A DNA stretch of 64,000 nt from Pseudomonas vancouverensis (GTDB lineage Bacteria; Pseudomonadota; Gammaproteobacteria; Pseudomonadales; Pseudomonadaceae): NCBI RefSeq assembly GCF_004348895.1, contig NZ_RRZK01000030.1:124001-188000 (forward strand). Reading direction: 5' to 3'. The notes under the pieces were generated by a model. The model saw nothing but the letters and a program-made list of their open reading frames with translations, was not told the DNA's origin and made no database searches. The first letter of the stretch is position 1. Each line of letters starts with the position of its first letter. A program made the translations under genes and the position numbers. Shown here piece after piece: positions 32,641 through 41,257 of the stretch.

Positions 32641-33530
32641 GCTCGAGCAGCCTTCACCACTTCCTGCGGGTCGGCGTGCACCAGCACCTCGGCTCGCGGG
32701 TAGGCGGCATGGATGGCCGCCGCGGCCTGATCGCTGATGCCATGGGCCACTGACAACGTCAGCTCTCCGGGCAATTCCAGGTGTAACTGCACGAACCACT
32801 GACTGCCGGAAATCCGCGTGCGCAAGTCATGGGCACCCAACACACCGGGTACGCCGCAGGCCAGTTCCAGCATGTGCTGGCTGACCTCCGGCGGCAGCTC
32901 TTCATCCATCAACACCGCAAAACTTTCCCGGGCGATGGTGATAGCGCTCCAGAGAATGTAGGCGGCGATCCCCAGGCCGAACCAAGGGTCGACCTGATTC
33001 CAGCCGAATCCGGCCAGGACCAGTGCCACCAGAATGCTGCCGTTGAGCAGCATGTCCGAGCGGTAATGCAGCGAGTCGGCGCGCACCGCGTTGGAGCCGG
33101 TAGCTTTCACAACCCGGTGTTGCAGGGTCAGCAGGGCCGCCGTCAGGGCAAGGGAAAACAGGATCACACCGATGCTGATCCACGGCGCGCCCACCGGTTC
33201 CGGATGCTTCAAGCGGTCCCAGGCCTGCAACGCAATCAACACCGCACTGCCGCCGATGAACAACGCCTGCGCCATGCCGGACAGCGATTCAGCCTTGCCA
33301 TGCCCATAACGATGGTCGTCATCGGCAGGGCGCAGGGCGTAATGCACGGCCAGCAGGTTGAGCAATGACGTGACCCCGTCGAGTGCCGAGTCGGTCAGCC
33401 CGGCGAGCATGCTCACCGAGCCGCTCAGCCACCAGGCGATGGCTTTGGCAACGATCAGCGTACAGGCCACGGCCACCGAGGCACGGGTTGCAAGCCGCAG
33501 CAGGCGGGCGTGTTCGGAGCTGGATTTCAT
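32634..33530 (-). CDS. Cation diffusion facilitator metal exporter (FieF-like)
   Basis: A 298-residue inner-membrane proton/metal antiporter. Six membrane helices, with metal-site motifs in TM2 (AGLTDSALDG) and TM5 (RADSLHYRSDMLLNG), the HRYGHGKAE loop, and a C-terminal cytosolic ferredoxin-like domain (VPGVLGAHDLRTRISGSQWFVQLHLELPGELT). The DxxxD/HxxxD pattern suits Zn2+ or Fe2+, but selectivity cannot be read from sequence alone. Confidence 0.92.
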   Translation of the reverse strand: MKSSSEHARLLRLATRASVAVACTLIVAKAIAWWLSGSVSMLAGLTDSALDGVTSLLNLLAVHYALRPADDDHRYGHGKAESLSGMAQALFIGGSAVLIALQAWDRLKHPEPVGAPWISIGVILFSLALTAALLTLQHRVVKATGSNAVRADSLHYRSDMLLNGSILVALVLAGFGWNQVDPWFGLGIAAYILWSAITIARESFAVLMDEELPPEVSQHMLELACGVPGVLGAHDLRTRISGSQWFVQLHLELPGELTLSVAHGISDQAAAAIHAAYPRAEVLVHADPQEVVKAARAQ

Positions 33531-33569
33531 GTAGGCGGCTATTCCTTCGTTTGCGCTGAAACCGCGGGG

Positions 33570-33989
33570 TTACGCGGCCGGTTGCAGGCCGAACATCGCC
33601 AGTTGCTGGGCGCTGCCCTTGCTCTGGATCAGGCGCGGATCATCCAGCGGGAAGCTGCGGCCGAGCTCATGTTCCAGAATAGTCTGCAGCTTGCGGTTAT
33701 CGATTTTGCCATCGACACCGACGGCGTCTTTCAGTTTTTCCGGGTCGACCTGAGCGGTCTTGCCAGGCTCGAAGTAGATCGCGCCAGTGGTGAAGTCCAC
33801 GGCAAAGGCGATCAGGCCGGGAATGATGTAGAACAGCAGGCCGACGGCGTCGAGCACGGCGATGGCCGGGTCGATCTTGCCGTCGATCTGGCCGCGGCGA
33901 TCAGGGTAGAAGATCGAACCGCAGGCAGTCACTTGAGTCAGCAGGGTGGCGACCAGAACACCGCCAATCAGGCGAAAGGGAACACGCAT
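33570..33989 (-). CDS. Small lipoprotein of unknown function
   Basis: A 139-residue precursor with a lipobox ending TQVTAC (Cys23). After GSIFYPDRRGQIDGKID comes a hydrophobic segment (VLDAVGLLFYIIPGLIAFAVDFTTGAIYF) and a soluble C-terminus ending QLAMFGLQPAA. YceK-type lipoproteins share the pattern of short lipoprotein plus a YPDxRG..D and two-helix segment, but I cannot assign it firmly. ATG 33989 has AGGAG 8 bases upstream. It is divergent from hrpB. Confidence 0.85.
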   Translation of the reverse strand: MRVPFRLIGGVLVATLLTQVTACGSIFYPDRRGQIDGKIDPAIAVLDAVGLLFYIIPGLIAFAVDFTTGAIYFEPGKTAQVDPEKLKDAVGVDGKIDNRKLQTILEHELGRSFPLDDPRLIQSKGSAQQLAMFGLQPAA

Positions 33990-34089
33990 ATTGAATCTCC
34001 TGAATAGAACGCCAAGAACGTTACCGGTTTGAGTCCAGAGTACGTCAAACAGTTCGCCGTTATACTCGGCCCTCTGTTTTGGAGCCAGC

Positions 34090-36606
34090 ATGATTTCTCT
34101 GCCGATTGATGAAGTTTTACCCGCCCTGCGTGAAGCCCTCGCGACACGCCACGAAGCTGTGCTTGAAGCCCCGCCCGGCGCCGGTAAAACCACCCGTGTG
34201 CCTTTGGCCTTGCTCAACGAGCCGTGGCTGGCCGGGCAAACCATCCTCATGCTCGAGCCGCGGCGGCTGGCGGCGCGTGCAGCGGCAGAACGCCTGGCCA
34301 GTGAGCTGGGTGAAAAGGTCGGCGAGACCGTCGGCTATCGCATTCGCCTCGACAGCAAGGTCGGCCCTAACACGCGAATCGAGGTGGTCACCGAAGGCAT
34401 CCTCACCCGACGCTTGCAGGATGACCCGGCACTGGAAGGCGTGGGCCTGCTGATTTTCGACGAATTCCACGAGCGCAGCCTCGACGCCGATCTGGCCCTG
34501 GCCTTGAGTCTGAACGGTCGTGAACTGTTCCGGGACGATCAGCCACTGAAAATTCTCTTGATGTCCGCCACCCTCGAAGGCGAGCGCCTGGCCGGGTTGC
34601 TTGACGACGCGCCGATCCTGCGCAGCGAAGGGCGCATGTACCCGGTGACGACGCGCTGGGGGCGGCCGTTTCAGGCTGGTGAGTTCATCGAGCCGCGCGT
34701 GGTGCAGACCCTTCTTGAAGCCGTGAACGATGAAACCGGCAGCGTGCTGGTGTTCCTCCCGGGGCAAGCGGAAATCCGCCGCGTGCATCAGCAACTGGCC
34801 GACGCACTGGGCGACAACCCGCAGATTCTGCTGTGCCCGTTGCACGGTGAACTGGACCTGGCCGCACAACGCGCCGCTATCGATCCAGCGCCGCCGGGCA
34901 AGCGCAAAGTGGTGCTGGCCACCAACATCGCCGAAACCAGTTTGACCATCGACGGTGTGCGGGTGGTGATCGATGCCGGGCTGGCGCGGGTGCCGCGTTT
35001 CGATCCGGGCAGCGGCATGACCCGCCTCGACACCCAGCGCATTTCCAAAGCCAGCGCTACGCAACGGGCGGGACGGGCAGGGCGCCTGGAGCCCGGCGTG
35101 TGTTATCGCCTGTGGTCGCAGGATCAACATGAGCAACTGGCAGCCTATGGCAGCGCGGAGATTCTCTCGGCGGATCTGGCAGGGCTGGCGTTGCAGCTCG
35201 GACGCTGGGGCGTGACGCCAGGGCAATTGGTCTGGCTCGACGTGCCGCCGGTTGCCGCGTATGCGCAGGCGCAGGATCTGCTCGAACGACTCGGGGCGTT
35301 GGAAGGCGAGGCGTTGACCCGTCACGGCCAGGCCATGGCTGAGTTGCCAGCGCATCCACGCATCGCTCATCTGTTGTTGCGTGGTCAGGCCCTTGGTCTG
35401 GCGGACATGGCCTGCGACGTCGCCGCATTGCTTGGCGAGCGCGACATCCTGCGCGGCGCCGGGGCGGACCTGCACAGCCGATTGGTCCTGCTGTCCGGTG
35501 AGGAACGCGCCACCCGTGGGGCACAGGGCGGGGTACAACGAGCGCGGCAGCTGGCGCGGCAGTATCGTGGATATCTGCGCGGCAAGGCGTCGGAGCCGGT
35601 CAGCGATCCGGATCATCCGCGCTGGCTCGGTGCATTGCTGGCGCTGGCCTATCCCGACCGCGTGGCCCAGCAGCGCCGCGCCGGCGGCGCCGAATATCGA
35701 CTGGCCAATGGCCGAGCCGCCTTGTTTGCCGAAGCCGACAGCCTGATGAAGCAAACATGGCTGGTGATCGCTGATCTGGGCAGCCGTCAGGGCCAGCGCG
35801 AGGAGCGGATTTATCTGGCGGCGGATTTCGATCCGGCGCTGTTCGATTCGGTGCTGGCCGAGCAGGTGCGTAACGTCGATCAACTCGATTGGGACGAGCG
35901 TGAGGGTGTGTTGCGCGCCGAGCGTCAGCGCAAGGTCGGTGAACTGATCCTCAGCCGTGAGCCGCTGACGGGGCTCGACGAAAGCGCGCGCAATCAGGCG
36001 CTGGTCAATCTGGTGCGGCGCAAGGGTTTGGAGCTGTTGCCGTGGACGCCGGAGCTGCGTCAGTGGCAGGCGCGGGTGGCGTTGTTGCGTCAGCTGGATC
36101 TGGCGAACAAGGTCGACAGCGAATGGCCGGACGTCAGCGATACGGCATTGCTCAAGGGCCTGGAGCATTGGTTGATGCCCTATCTGGGCAAGGTTTCGCG
36201 GCTCAGTCACTTTGCCAATCTGGACCTGTCGAGCATCGTCCGTAACCTGCTGCCCTGGCCGTTGCCGCAGCGGCTCGACGAGCTGGCGCCGCAGCATCTG
36301 AGCGTGCCGTCGGGCTCCTCGATTCGTCTGGACTACAGCGAGCAACCGCCGATTCTGGCGGTGCGTTTGCAGGAGCTGTTCGGCCTGGCGGAAACCCCAC
36401 GCATCGCCGGCGGACGGCAAGTGGTGAAACTGCATCTGCTGTCGCCGGCACGGCGGCCGGTGCAGGTCACCCAGGACCTGGCGAACTTCTGGCGCAGCAC
36501 CTACGCCGAGGTGAAGAAGGATCTAAAGGGGCGTTATCCCAAGCACTACTGGCCGGATGACCCGCTGGTGGCCGAAGCCACGGCACGGGTCAAACCGCGC
36601 AAGTAA
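34090..36606 (+). CDS. hrpB: ATP-dependent helicase HrpB
   Basis: An 838-residue DEAH/DExH helicase. Walker A EAPPGAGKTTRVPLALL, motif Ia MLEPRRLAARAAAERLA, motif II FDEFHERSLDADLAL, motif III LMSATLEGERL, motif V VVLATNIAETSLTIDGV, motif VI QRAGRAGRLEPGVCYRLW. HA2 and the HrpB C-terminal domain follow. Its substrate and role are not well established. A TATACT at 34061-34066 could be its -10. Confidence 0.95.
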   Translation: MISLPIDEVLPALREALATRHEAVLEAPPGAGKTTRVPLALLNEPWLAGQTILMLEPRRLAARAAAERLASELGEKVGETVGYRIRLDSKVGPNTRIEVVTEGILTRRLQDDPALEGVGLLIFDEFHERSLDADLALALSLNGRELFRDDQPLKILLMSATLEGERLAGLLDDAPILRSEGRMYPVTTRWGRPFQAGEFIEPRVVQTLLEAVNDETGSVLVFLPGQAEIRRVHQQLADALGDNPQILLCPLHGELDLAAQRAAIDPAPPGKRKVVLATNIAETSLTIDGVRVVIDAGLARVPRFDPGSGMTRLDTQRISKASATQRAGRAGRLEPGVCYRLWSQDQHEQLAAYGSAEILSADLAGLALQLGRWGVTPGQLVWLDVPPVAAYAQAQDLLERLGALEGEALTRHGQAMAELPAHPRIAHLLLRGQALGLADMACDVAALLGERDILRGAGADLHSRLVLLSGEERATRGAQGGVQRARQLARQYRGYLRGKASEPVSDPDHPRWLGALLALAYPDRVAQQRRAGGAEYRLANGRAALFAEADSLMKQTWLVIADLGSRQGQREERIYLAADFDPALFDSVLAEQVRNVDQLDWDEREGVLRAERQRKVGELILSREPLTGLDESARNQALVNLVRRKGLELLPWTPELRQWQARVALLRQLDLANKVDSEWPDVSDTALLKGLEHWLMPYLGKVSRLSHFANLDLSSIVRNLLPWPLPQRLDELAPQHLSVPSGSSIRLDYSEQPPILAVRLQELFGLAETPRIAGGRQVVKLHLLSPARRPVQVTQDLANFWRSTYAEVKKDLKGRYPKHYWPDDPLVAEATARVKPRK

Positions 36607-36627
36607 CCGCAAAGGCATCACCCAACC

Positions 36628-36721
36628 TGTGGCGAGGGAGCTTGCTCCCGTTGGACTGCGAAGCAGGCCTGTTTTTTTAGGGCCGCTGCGCGCCCCAACG
36701 GGAGCAAGCTCCCTCGCCACA
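36628..36721. repeat. Large REP pair with 27-bp perfect arms
   Basis: The left arm at 36628-36654 (starts TGTGGCGAGGGAGCTTGCTC) is an exact inverse of the right arm at 36695-36721. The loop carries TTTTTTTAGGG. It lies after hrpB and next to the lysR fragment, and could terminate both convergent transcripts. Confidence 0.9.
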
Positions 36722-36730
36722 GAAGTTTCT

Positions 36731-36810
36731 GTGATCGTTCGGCCTTGGCGGTCAGTTGCCCGGGCTGGAGCCTCGCAGCCACCAGTCTTGATCCGGTGAC
36801 ACCTCCCTCT
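36731..36810 (-). pseudogene. Decayed copy of the 3' end of the adjacent lysR gene
   Basis: 36731-36758 matches 36825-36852 with one mismatch; then, from the shared GTCAGTTG, the copy jumps to match 36898-36942 (e.g. ACCAGTCTTGATCCGGTGAC against ACCAGTCCTGAACCGGTGAC). So 45 bases between two GTCAGTTG repeats of the intact gene are missing from the copy. It contains no usable start and is a scar of a duplication or recombination with a related lysR gene. Confidence 0.8.
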
Positions 36811-36819
36811 TCACTGTAG

Positions 36820-37740
36820 TTATTGTGATCGTTCGGCCTTGGCTGTCAGTTGTTCGCGGCAATAGTCGGCGAACAACTGCGCCGGTTTGGTCAGTTGCCC
36901 ACGCTTGAGCCAGGCCGCGACCAGTCCTGAACCGGTGACCTCTTCGGCGATGTCCACGCACACCACTTTCTGCCCGTCGTAGGTGCACTCCGAGTGCGGC
37001 TTGGTCACTAGGATCGAAAAGCCGAAACCCTGGCCGACCATGCCGCGCACCATTTCGATGGAGGGTGAGCTGAAGGCGATGCGGGGTGTCAGGCCCAGCT
37101 CGTCGAACAGACTGACGAAGTAGGTCCGGCTCGGCTGTACGTCGAGCAGGATCATCGGCTCCAGGCACAAATCCCGCAGCGACACTTGCGCCTGCTGGGC
37201 AAAACGATGGTCTGCCGGCAGCAGTGCGTAAGGCCGTTGCGCCGGCATCAGCGGTTCGGTTTCGATGGTGCCGTCGAGGTCGTGTTCGTACAGGATCGCC
37301 AGATCGAATGCGCCCGAGGTCAGGCCCTGCACCAGCTCCTGCTGCTCGCCGTCACGGATGCGGATTTCCACCCCCGGATAGAGCGCGGAAAACCCGGCAA
37401 TCAGTTGCGGCAGGTACAAGGGTGCGACAGTTTCGAAGCAGCCGATATCGATCTGTCCGGACACCACGTCGTTATCCGCCAGGGCGTTCTGCTCGAACTC
37501 CTTGGCCATGCGCAACAATTCCTGGGCCTTGCGATAGAAACGTGCACCGCTGGGGGTCAATGACACGCCCTGGGCATGATGGCGGATCAGCAGTTGCACG
37601 CCGAAACTGTCTTCCAGGCCCTTGATGGCGGTGGAGATCGACGGCTGGGCAATGTACAGCTTGCGCGAGGCCTCGGCCACGCTGCCGCACTCGACGGTGG
37701 TGATGAAGTATTTCAGTTGACGCAGATTGTAGGCAGCCAC
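36820..37740 (-). CDS. LysR family regulator (probable regulator of the ALDH/aminotransferase cluster)
   Basis: A 306-residue regulator. N-terminal helix-turn-helix YNLRQLKYFITTVECGSVAEASRKLYIAQPSISTAIKGLE; effector domain from about residue 90. The start is taken as GTG at 37740, with GAGG upstream; the ORF could extend 17 codons to another GTG. It is divergent from the aldehyde dehydrogenase gene, the usual LysR arrangement, so it probably controls that operon in response to a pathway substrate. Its 3' end is duplicated downstream. P. aeruginosa PA0218-PA0221 has a comparable LysR, ALDH and aminotransferase set (recalled). Confidence 0.9.
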   Translation of the reverse strand: MAAYNLRQLKYFITTVECGSVAEASRKLYIAQPSISTAIKGLEDSFGVQLLIRHHAQGVSLTPSGARFYRKAQELLRMAKEFEQNALADNDVVSGQIDIGCFETVAPLYLPQLIAGFSALYPGVEIRIRDGEQQELVQGLTSGAFDLAILYEHDLDGTIETEPLMPAQRPYALLPADHRFAQQAQVSLRDLCLEPMILLDVQPSRTYFVSLFDELGLTPRIAFSSPSIEMVRGMVGQGFGFSILVTKPHSECTYDGQKVVCVDIAEEVTGSGLVAAWLKRGQLTKPAQLFADYCREQLTAKAERSQ

Positions 37741-37968
37741 AGCAAACCTCGGGGGAGAACAGACAGGCCATCCAGGCAATTTGCGCACCACCTGTGTCCG
37801 CTTGGGTGGCGATTTTTATTCTGTTGGCACAATAACCACATGCCGCGCCAGTGGGGAGCATAGCTAAGTAGTTTTTTGTTGGCCTGCGAACACATTTTTA
37901 CTGGTTTTCCACCGCTTGGGCCTGAGCGACTATCCAATACACAAGTATGTCCACCGGAGCATCTGAAC

Positions 37969-39459
37969 GTGTTCGAGCTTGAGTATTGGCAACGCAAGGC
38001 CGCGACACTGCGGTTTCCCGATCAGGCCGTGATCGACGGCAAGCACCGTGCGGCGCAATCGGGGCAGACCTTCGCCGCGATCAACCCCGCCACCGGGCAA
38101 TGCCTGGCCAACGTGGCCGCCTGCGGCGAAGACGACGTGAATGCGGCGGTGCGCAATGCACGGCAGGTGTTCGAGGCCGGCATCTGGTCGGCTCGCTCGC
38201 CGACCGAGCGCAAGCAGGTGCTGTTGCGCCTGGCCGAACTGATTCTGGAAAACCGCGAAGAACTGGCCCTGCTCGACTCGCTGAACATGGGCAAACCGGT
38301 CGCCGACGCCTACAACATCGACGTGCCCGGCGCGGCAGGCGTGTTCCGCTGGTACGCCGAAAGCCTCGACAAACTGTACGATCAGGTCGCGCCCAGTGCG
38401 CAGAACGTGCTGGCCACCATCACCCGTGAAGCCCTCGGTGTGGTTGCAGCGGTGGTGCCATGGAATTTCCCGCTGGACATGGCCGCGTGGAAACTCGCCC
38501 CGGCGCTGGCCTCGGGCAACTCGGTGATTCTCAAGCCGGCCGAACAGTCGCCGTTTTCCGCATTGCGCCTGGCTGAGCTGGCGCTGGAAGCGGGCATTCC
38601 GGCCGGTGTACTCAACGTGCTGCCGGGGCTCGGCGAACAAACCGGCAAGGCCCTCGGCCTGCACCCGGACGTCGATTGCCTGGTGTTCACCGGCTCGACC
38701 GAAGTCGGCAAATATTTCATGCAGTACTCGGCGCAGTCGAACCTGAAACAGGTATGGCTGGAGTGCGGCGGCAAGAGCGCCAACCTGGTGTTCGCCGATT
38801 GCCAGGACCTGGACCTGGCCGCTCAGAAAGCCGCGTTCGGCATCTTCTTCAATCAGGGCGAAGTGTGCTCGGCCAACTCGCGGTTGCTGGTGCAGCGCTC
38901 GATTCATGACGAGTTCGTCGAGCGCCTCAAGGCGCAGGCCGAACGTTGGTTGCCGGGCGATCCACTGGACCCGTCGAGCGCTGCCGGGGCCATTGTCGAC
39001 AGTCGCCAGACCGCACGCATCATGAAGTTCATCCAGCAGGCCGAAGCCCAGGGCGCGACCCGGGTTTGCGGAGGCCGGCAGGCGATCTTCAACGGCTCGG
39101 ACAATTTCATTCAGCCGACCATTTTCACCGGCGTCACGCCGGACATGTCGCTGTTTCGCGACGAAGTGTTCGGCCCGGTACTGGCTGTCACGGCGTTCGA
39201 CGACGAAGCGCACGCCTTGCAAATGGCCAACGACAGCGTCTACGGTCTGGCGGCTTCGCTGTGGACCGACGACCTCAATCGCGCCCACCGCGTGGCGCGA
39301 CAATTGCGAGCGGGCACGGTGTCGGTCAACAGCGTCGATGCGCTCGACGTGACCGTACCTTTTGGCGGCGGCAAGCAGTCCGGTTTCGGCCGTGACCTGT
39401 CCCTGCACTCATTCGATAAATACACCCAGTTGAAGACCACCTGGTTTCAATTGCGCTGA
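37969..39459 (+). CDS. Aldehyde dehydrogenase (KauB/PuuC-like)
   Basis: A 496-residue NAD(P)+-dependent dehydrogenase. Cofactor and catalytic motifs: VVPWNFPLDMAAWKLAPALA, FTGSTEVGKYF, the general-base Glu in LECGGKSANLVF and the nucleophile Cys in NQGEVCSANSRLL. The N-terminal FELEYWQRKAATLRF resembles PuuC and P. aeruginosa KauB, which oxidise aminoaldehydes from amine breakdown; with the aminotransferase 21 bases downstream, an aminoaldehyde is the likely substrate. The GTG at 37969 with GGAG upstream is the chosen start; an earlier TTG would add 31 non-homologous codons. Confidence 0.93.
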   Translation: MFELEYWQRKAATLRFPDQAVIDGKHRAAQSGQTFAAINPATGQCLANVAACGEDDVNAAVRNARQVFEAGIWSARSPTERKQVLLRLAELILENREELALLDSLNMGKPVADAYNIDVPGAAGVFRWYAESLDKLYDQVAPSAQNVLATITREALGVVAAVVPWNFPLDMAAWKLAPALASGNSVILKPAEQSPFSALRLAELALEAGIPAGVLNVLPGLGEQTGKALGLHPDVDCLVFTGSTEVGKYFMQYSAQSNLKQVWLECGGKSANLVFADCQDLDLAAQKAAFGIFFNQGEVCSANSRLLVQRSIHDEFVERLKAQAERWLPGDPLDPSSAAGAIVDSRQTARIMKFIQQAEAQGATRVCGGRQAIFNGSDNFIQPTIFTGVTPDMSLFRDEVFGPVLAVTAFDDEAHALQMANDSVYGLAASLWTDDLNRAHRVARQLRAGTVSVNSVDALDVTVPFGGGKQSGFGRDLSLHSFDKYTQLKTTWFQLR

Positions 39460-39480
39460 TAACAAAACGGAGATCCGGCG

Positions 39481-40851
39481 ATGACCACACCACGTGAAAC
39501 CCGCGACTACCAGGCCGCCGACGCTGCGCACCACATCCATGCGTTCGTCGATCAGAAAGCCCTCAACGACGAGGGGCCACGGGTCATGGTCCGTGGCGAG
39601 CGCCTGCACCTGTGGGACAACGATGGCCGACGTTACCTCGACGGCATGTCCGGATTGTGGTGCACCAACCTCGGTTACGGGCGCAAGGACCTGGCGGCCG
39701 CGGCCAGTCAGCAACTGGAGCAGTTGCCTTACTACAACATGTTTTTCCACACCACTCACCCGCAGGTGATCGAGCTGTCCGAGCTGCTGTTCAGCCTGCT
39801 GCCGGGTCACTACAGCCACGCGATCTACACCAACTCCGGTTCCGAAGCCAACGAGGTGCTGATCCGCACGGTGCGCCGCTACTGGCAGGTGCTCGGCAAG
39901 CCCGAGAAGAAAATCATGATCGGCCGCTGGAACGGCTACCACGGCTCGACCCTGGCGGCGACTGCGCTGGGTGGCATGAAATTCATGCACGAAATGGGCG
40001 GCATGATCCCCGACATCGAGCACATCGACGAGCCGTACTTCTTCGCCCACGAAGGCAACCTTACACCGGCTGAATTCGGCCTGCGCGCGGCGCAGCAACT
40101 GGAAGCGAAGATTCTCGAACTGGGCGCGGACAAGGTCGCCGGCTTTATCGCCGAACCCTTCCAGGGCGCCGGCGGCATGATCTTCCCGCCGGAAAGCTAC
40201 TGGCCGGAAATCCAGCGCATTTGCCGCAAGTACGACGTGCTGCTGTGCGCCGATGAAGTGATCGGTGGCTTCGGCCGTACCGGCGAATGGTTCGCCCACG
40301 AGTACTTCGGTTTCGAACCGGACACCCTGTCCATCGCCAAGGGCCTGACCTCGGGTTACATCCCCATGGGCGGTTTGATCCTGTCGAAGAAAATGGCTTC
40401 GGTGCTGGTCGAGCAGGGCGGCGTGTTTGCCCACGGCCTGACCTATTCCGGGCACCCGGTGGCGGCGGCGGTGGCGATCGCCAACCTCAAGGCGCTGCGT
40501 GACGAAGGTGTGGTGACGCGGGTCAAGGATGACATCGGTCCTTACCTGCAACAGTGCCTGCGTGAAGTGTTCGGCAAGCACCCGCTGGTGGGTGATATAC
40601 AGGGCACCGGCATGGTCGCGGCACTGCAACTGGCCGAAGACAAGGCCAGCCGCAAGCGCTTTGCCAACGAGAACGACATCGCCTGGCGCTGCCGTACCAT
40701 CGGTTTCGAGGAGGGCGTGATCATTCGTTCCACCCTGGGGCGGATGATCATGGCACCGGCCTTGATCGCCAGCCGTGAAGAGATTGACGAGCTGATCAGC
40801 AAGACCCTGAAAGCGGTGGATCGTACGGCGCAGGAATACGGCCGGCTCTGA
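39481..40851 (+). CDS. Class III (omega-amino acid/diamine:pyruvate type) aminotransferase
   Basis: A 456-residue PLP enzyme. The PLP-binding lysine is in SIAKGLTSGYIPMGG, the cofactor aspartate in LLCADEVIGGFGRTG; TNSGSEANEVLIRTVRRYW and GRWNGYHGSTLAATALGG are typical of the beta-alanine/putrescine:pyruvate group (SpuC-like). It probably deaminates an omega-amine so that the adjoining aldehyde dehydrogenase can oxidise the product. The exact amine is unknown. Confidence 0.93.
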   Translation: MTTPRETRDYQAADAAHHIHAFVDQKALNDEGPRVMVRGERLHLWDNDGRRYLDGMSGLWCTNLGYGRKDLAAAASQQLEQLPYYNMFFHTTHPQVIELSELLFSLLPGHYSHAIYTNSGSEANEVLIRTVRRYWQVLGKPEKKIMIGRWNGYHGSTLAATALGGMKFMHEMGGMIPDIEHIDEPYFFAHEGNLTPAEFGLRAAQQLEAKILELGADKVAGFIAEPFQGAGGMIFPPESYWPEIQRICRKYDVLLCADEVIGGFGRTGEWFAHEYFGFEPDTLSIAKGLTSGYIPMGGLILSKKMASVLVEQGGVFAHGLTYSGHPVAAAVAIANLKALRDEGVVTRVKDDIGPYLQQCLREVFGKHPLVGDIQGTGMVAALQLAEDKASRKRFANENDIAWRCRTIGFEEGVIIRSTLGRMIMAPALIASREEIDELISKTLKAVDRTAQEYGRL

Positions 40852-41257
40852 TCTTGTAGCGCTCTTGCGGGGCCTTATCGTCGGAACGCCGCCCGGAGCA
40901 AGCCCGCTCCCACAGGTTATGTGTAATGCCCAACTATTGCGGCCTGCACAAACCCTGTGGGAGCGAGCTTGCTCGCGATTGCCATGGCTCAAACAACACA
41001 CTTTCCACAACTTGCACCCCTCTCGGGCATCCCCGCCCACCACGCCCTTTCCCGGTGCGCGCTAAGCAGTTTTTTCATCACTCGCATCGACATATTTCCT
41101 CATTTTCCTAATCCCTCCCTTGGGCCAACATCGATCCTGCCAGCCACCCCGATGCTGCCCGCCGCAGAGTCCGTCAGAGACCACAGCTCGCAGCGGCTCC
41201 GGGCCACTGGCCGTACTGCCCATGACAAAACTAAATCAACAGCTTTGGGAGTGCTCC
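40852..41257. other. 406-base gap between aminotransferase and ABC transporter genes
   Basis: Its first third is a REP pair; the rest is unusually pyrimidine-rich on the plus strand and carries no gene I can support. The promoter of the transporter is expected here, so the transporter may not be cotranscribed with the enzymes. The reading frame of the binding protein stays open upstream to 41120 but has no signal-peptide logic there. Confidence 0.7.
40868..40979. repeat. REP pair, chimeric type
   Basis: The left element is ATCGTCGGAACGCCGCCCGG followed by AGCAAGCCCGCTCCCACAGG; the right is CCTGTGGGAGCGAGCTTGCT. Same chimeric architecture as at 19.8, 48.1, 52.1 and 55.5 kb. Confidence 0.85.

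Noticed and set aside
34117..36435. 772-codon open frame opposite hrpB
   Set aside because: Antisense shadow of an intact helicase; no domain motif.
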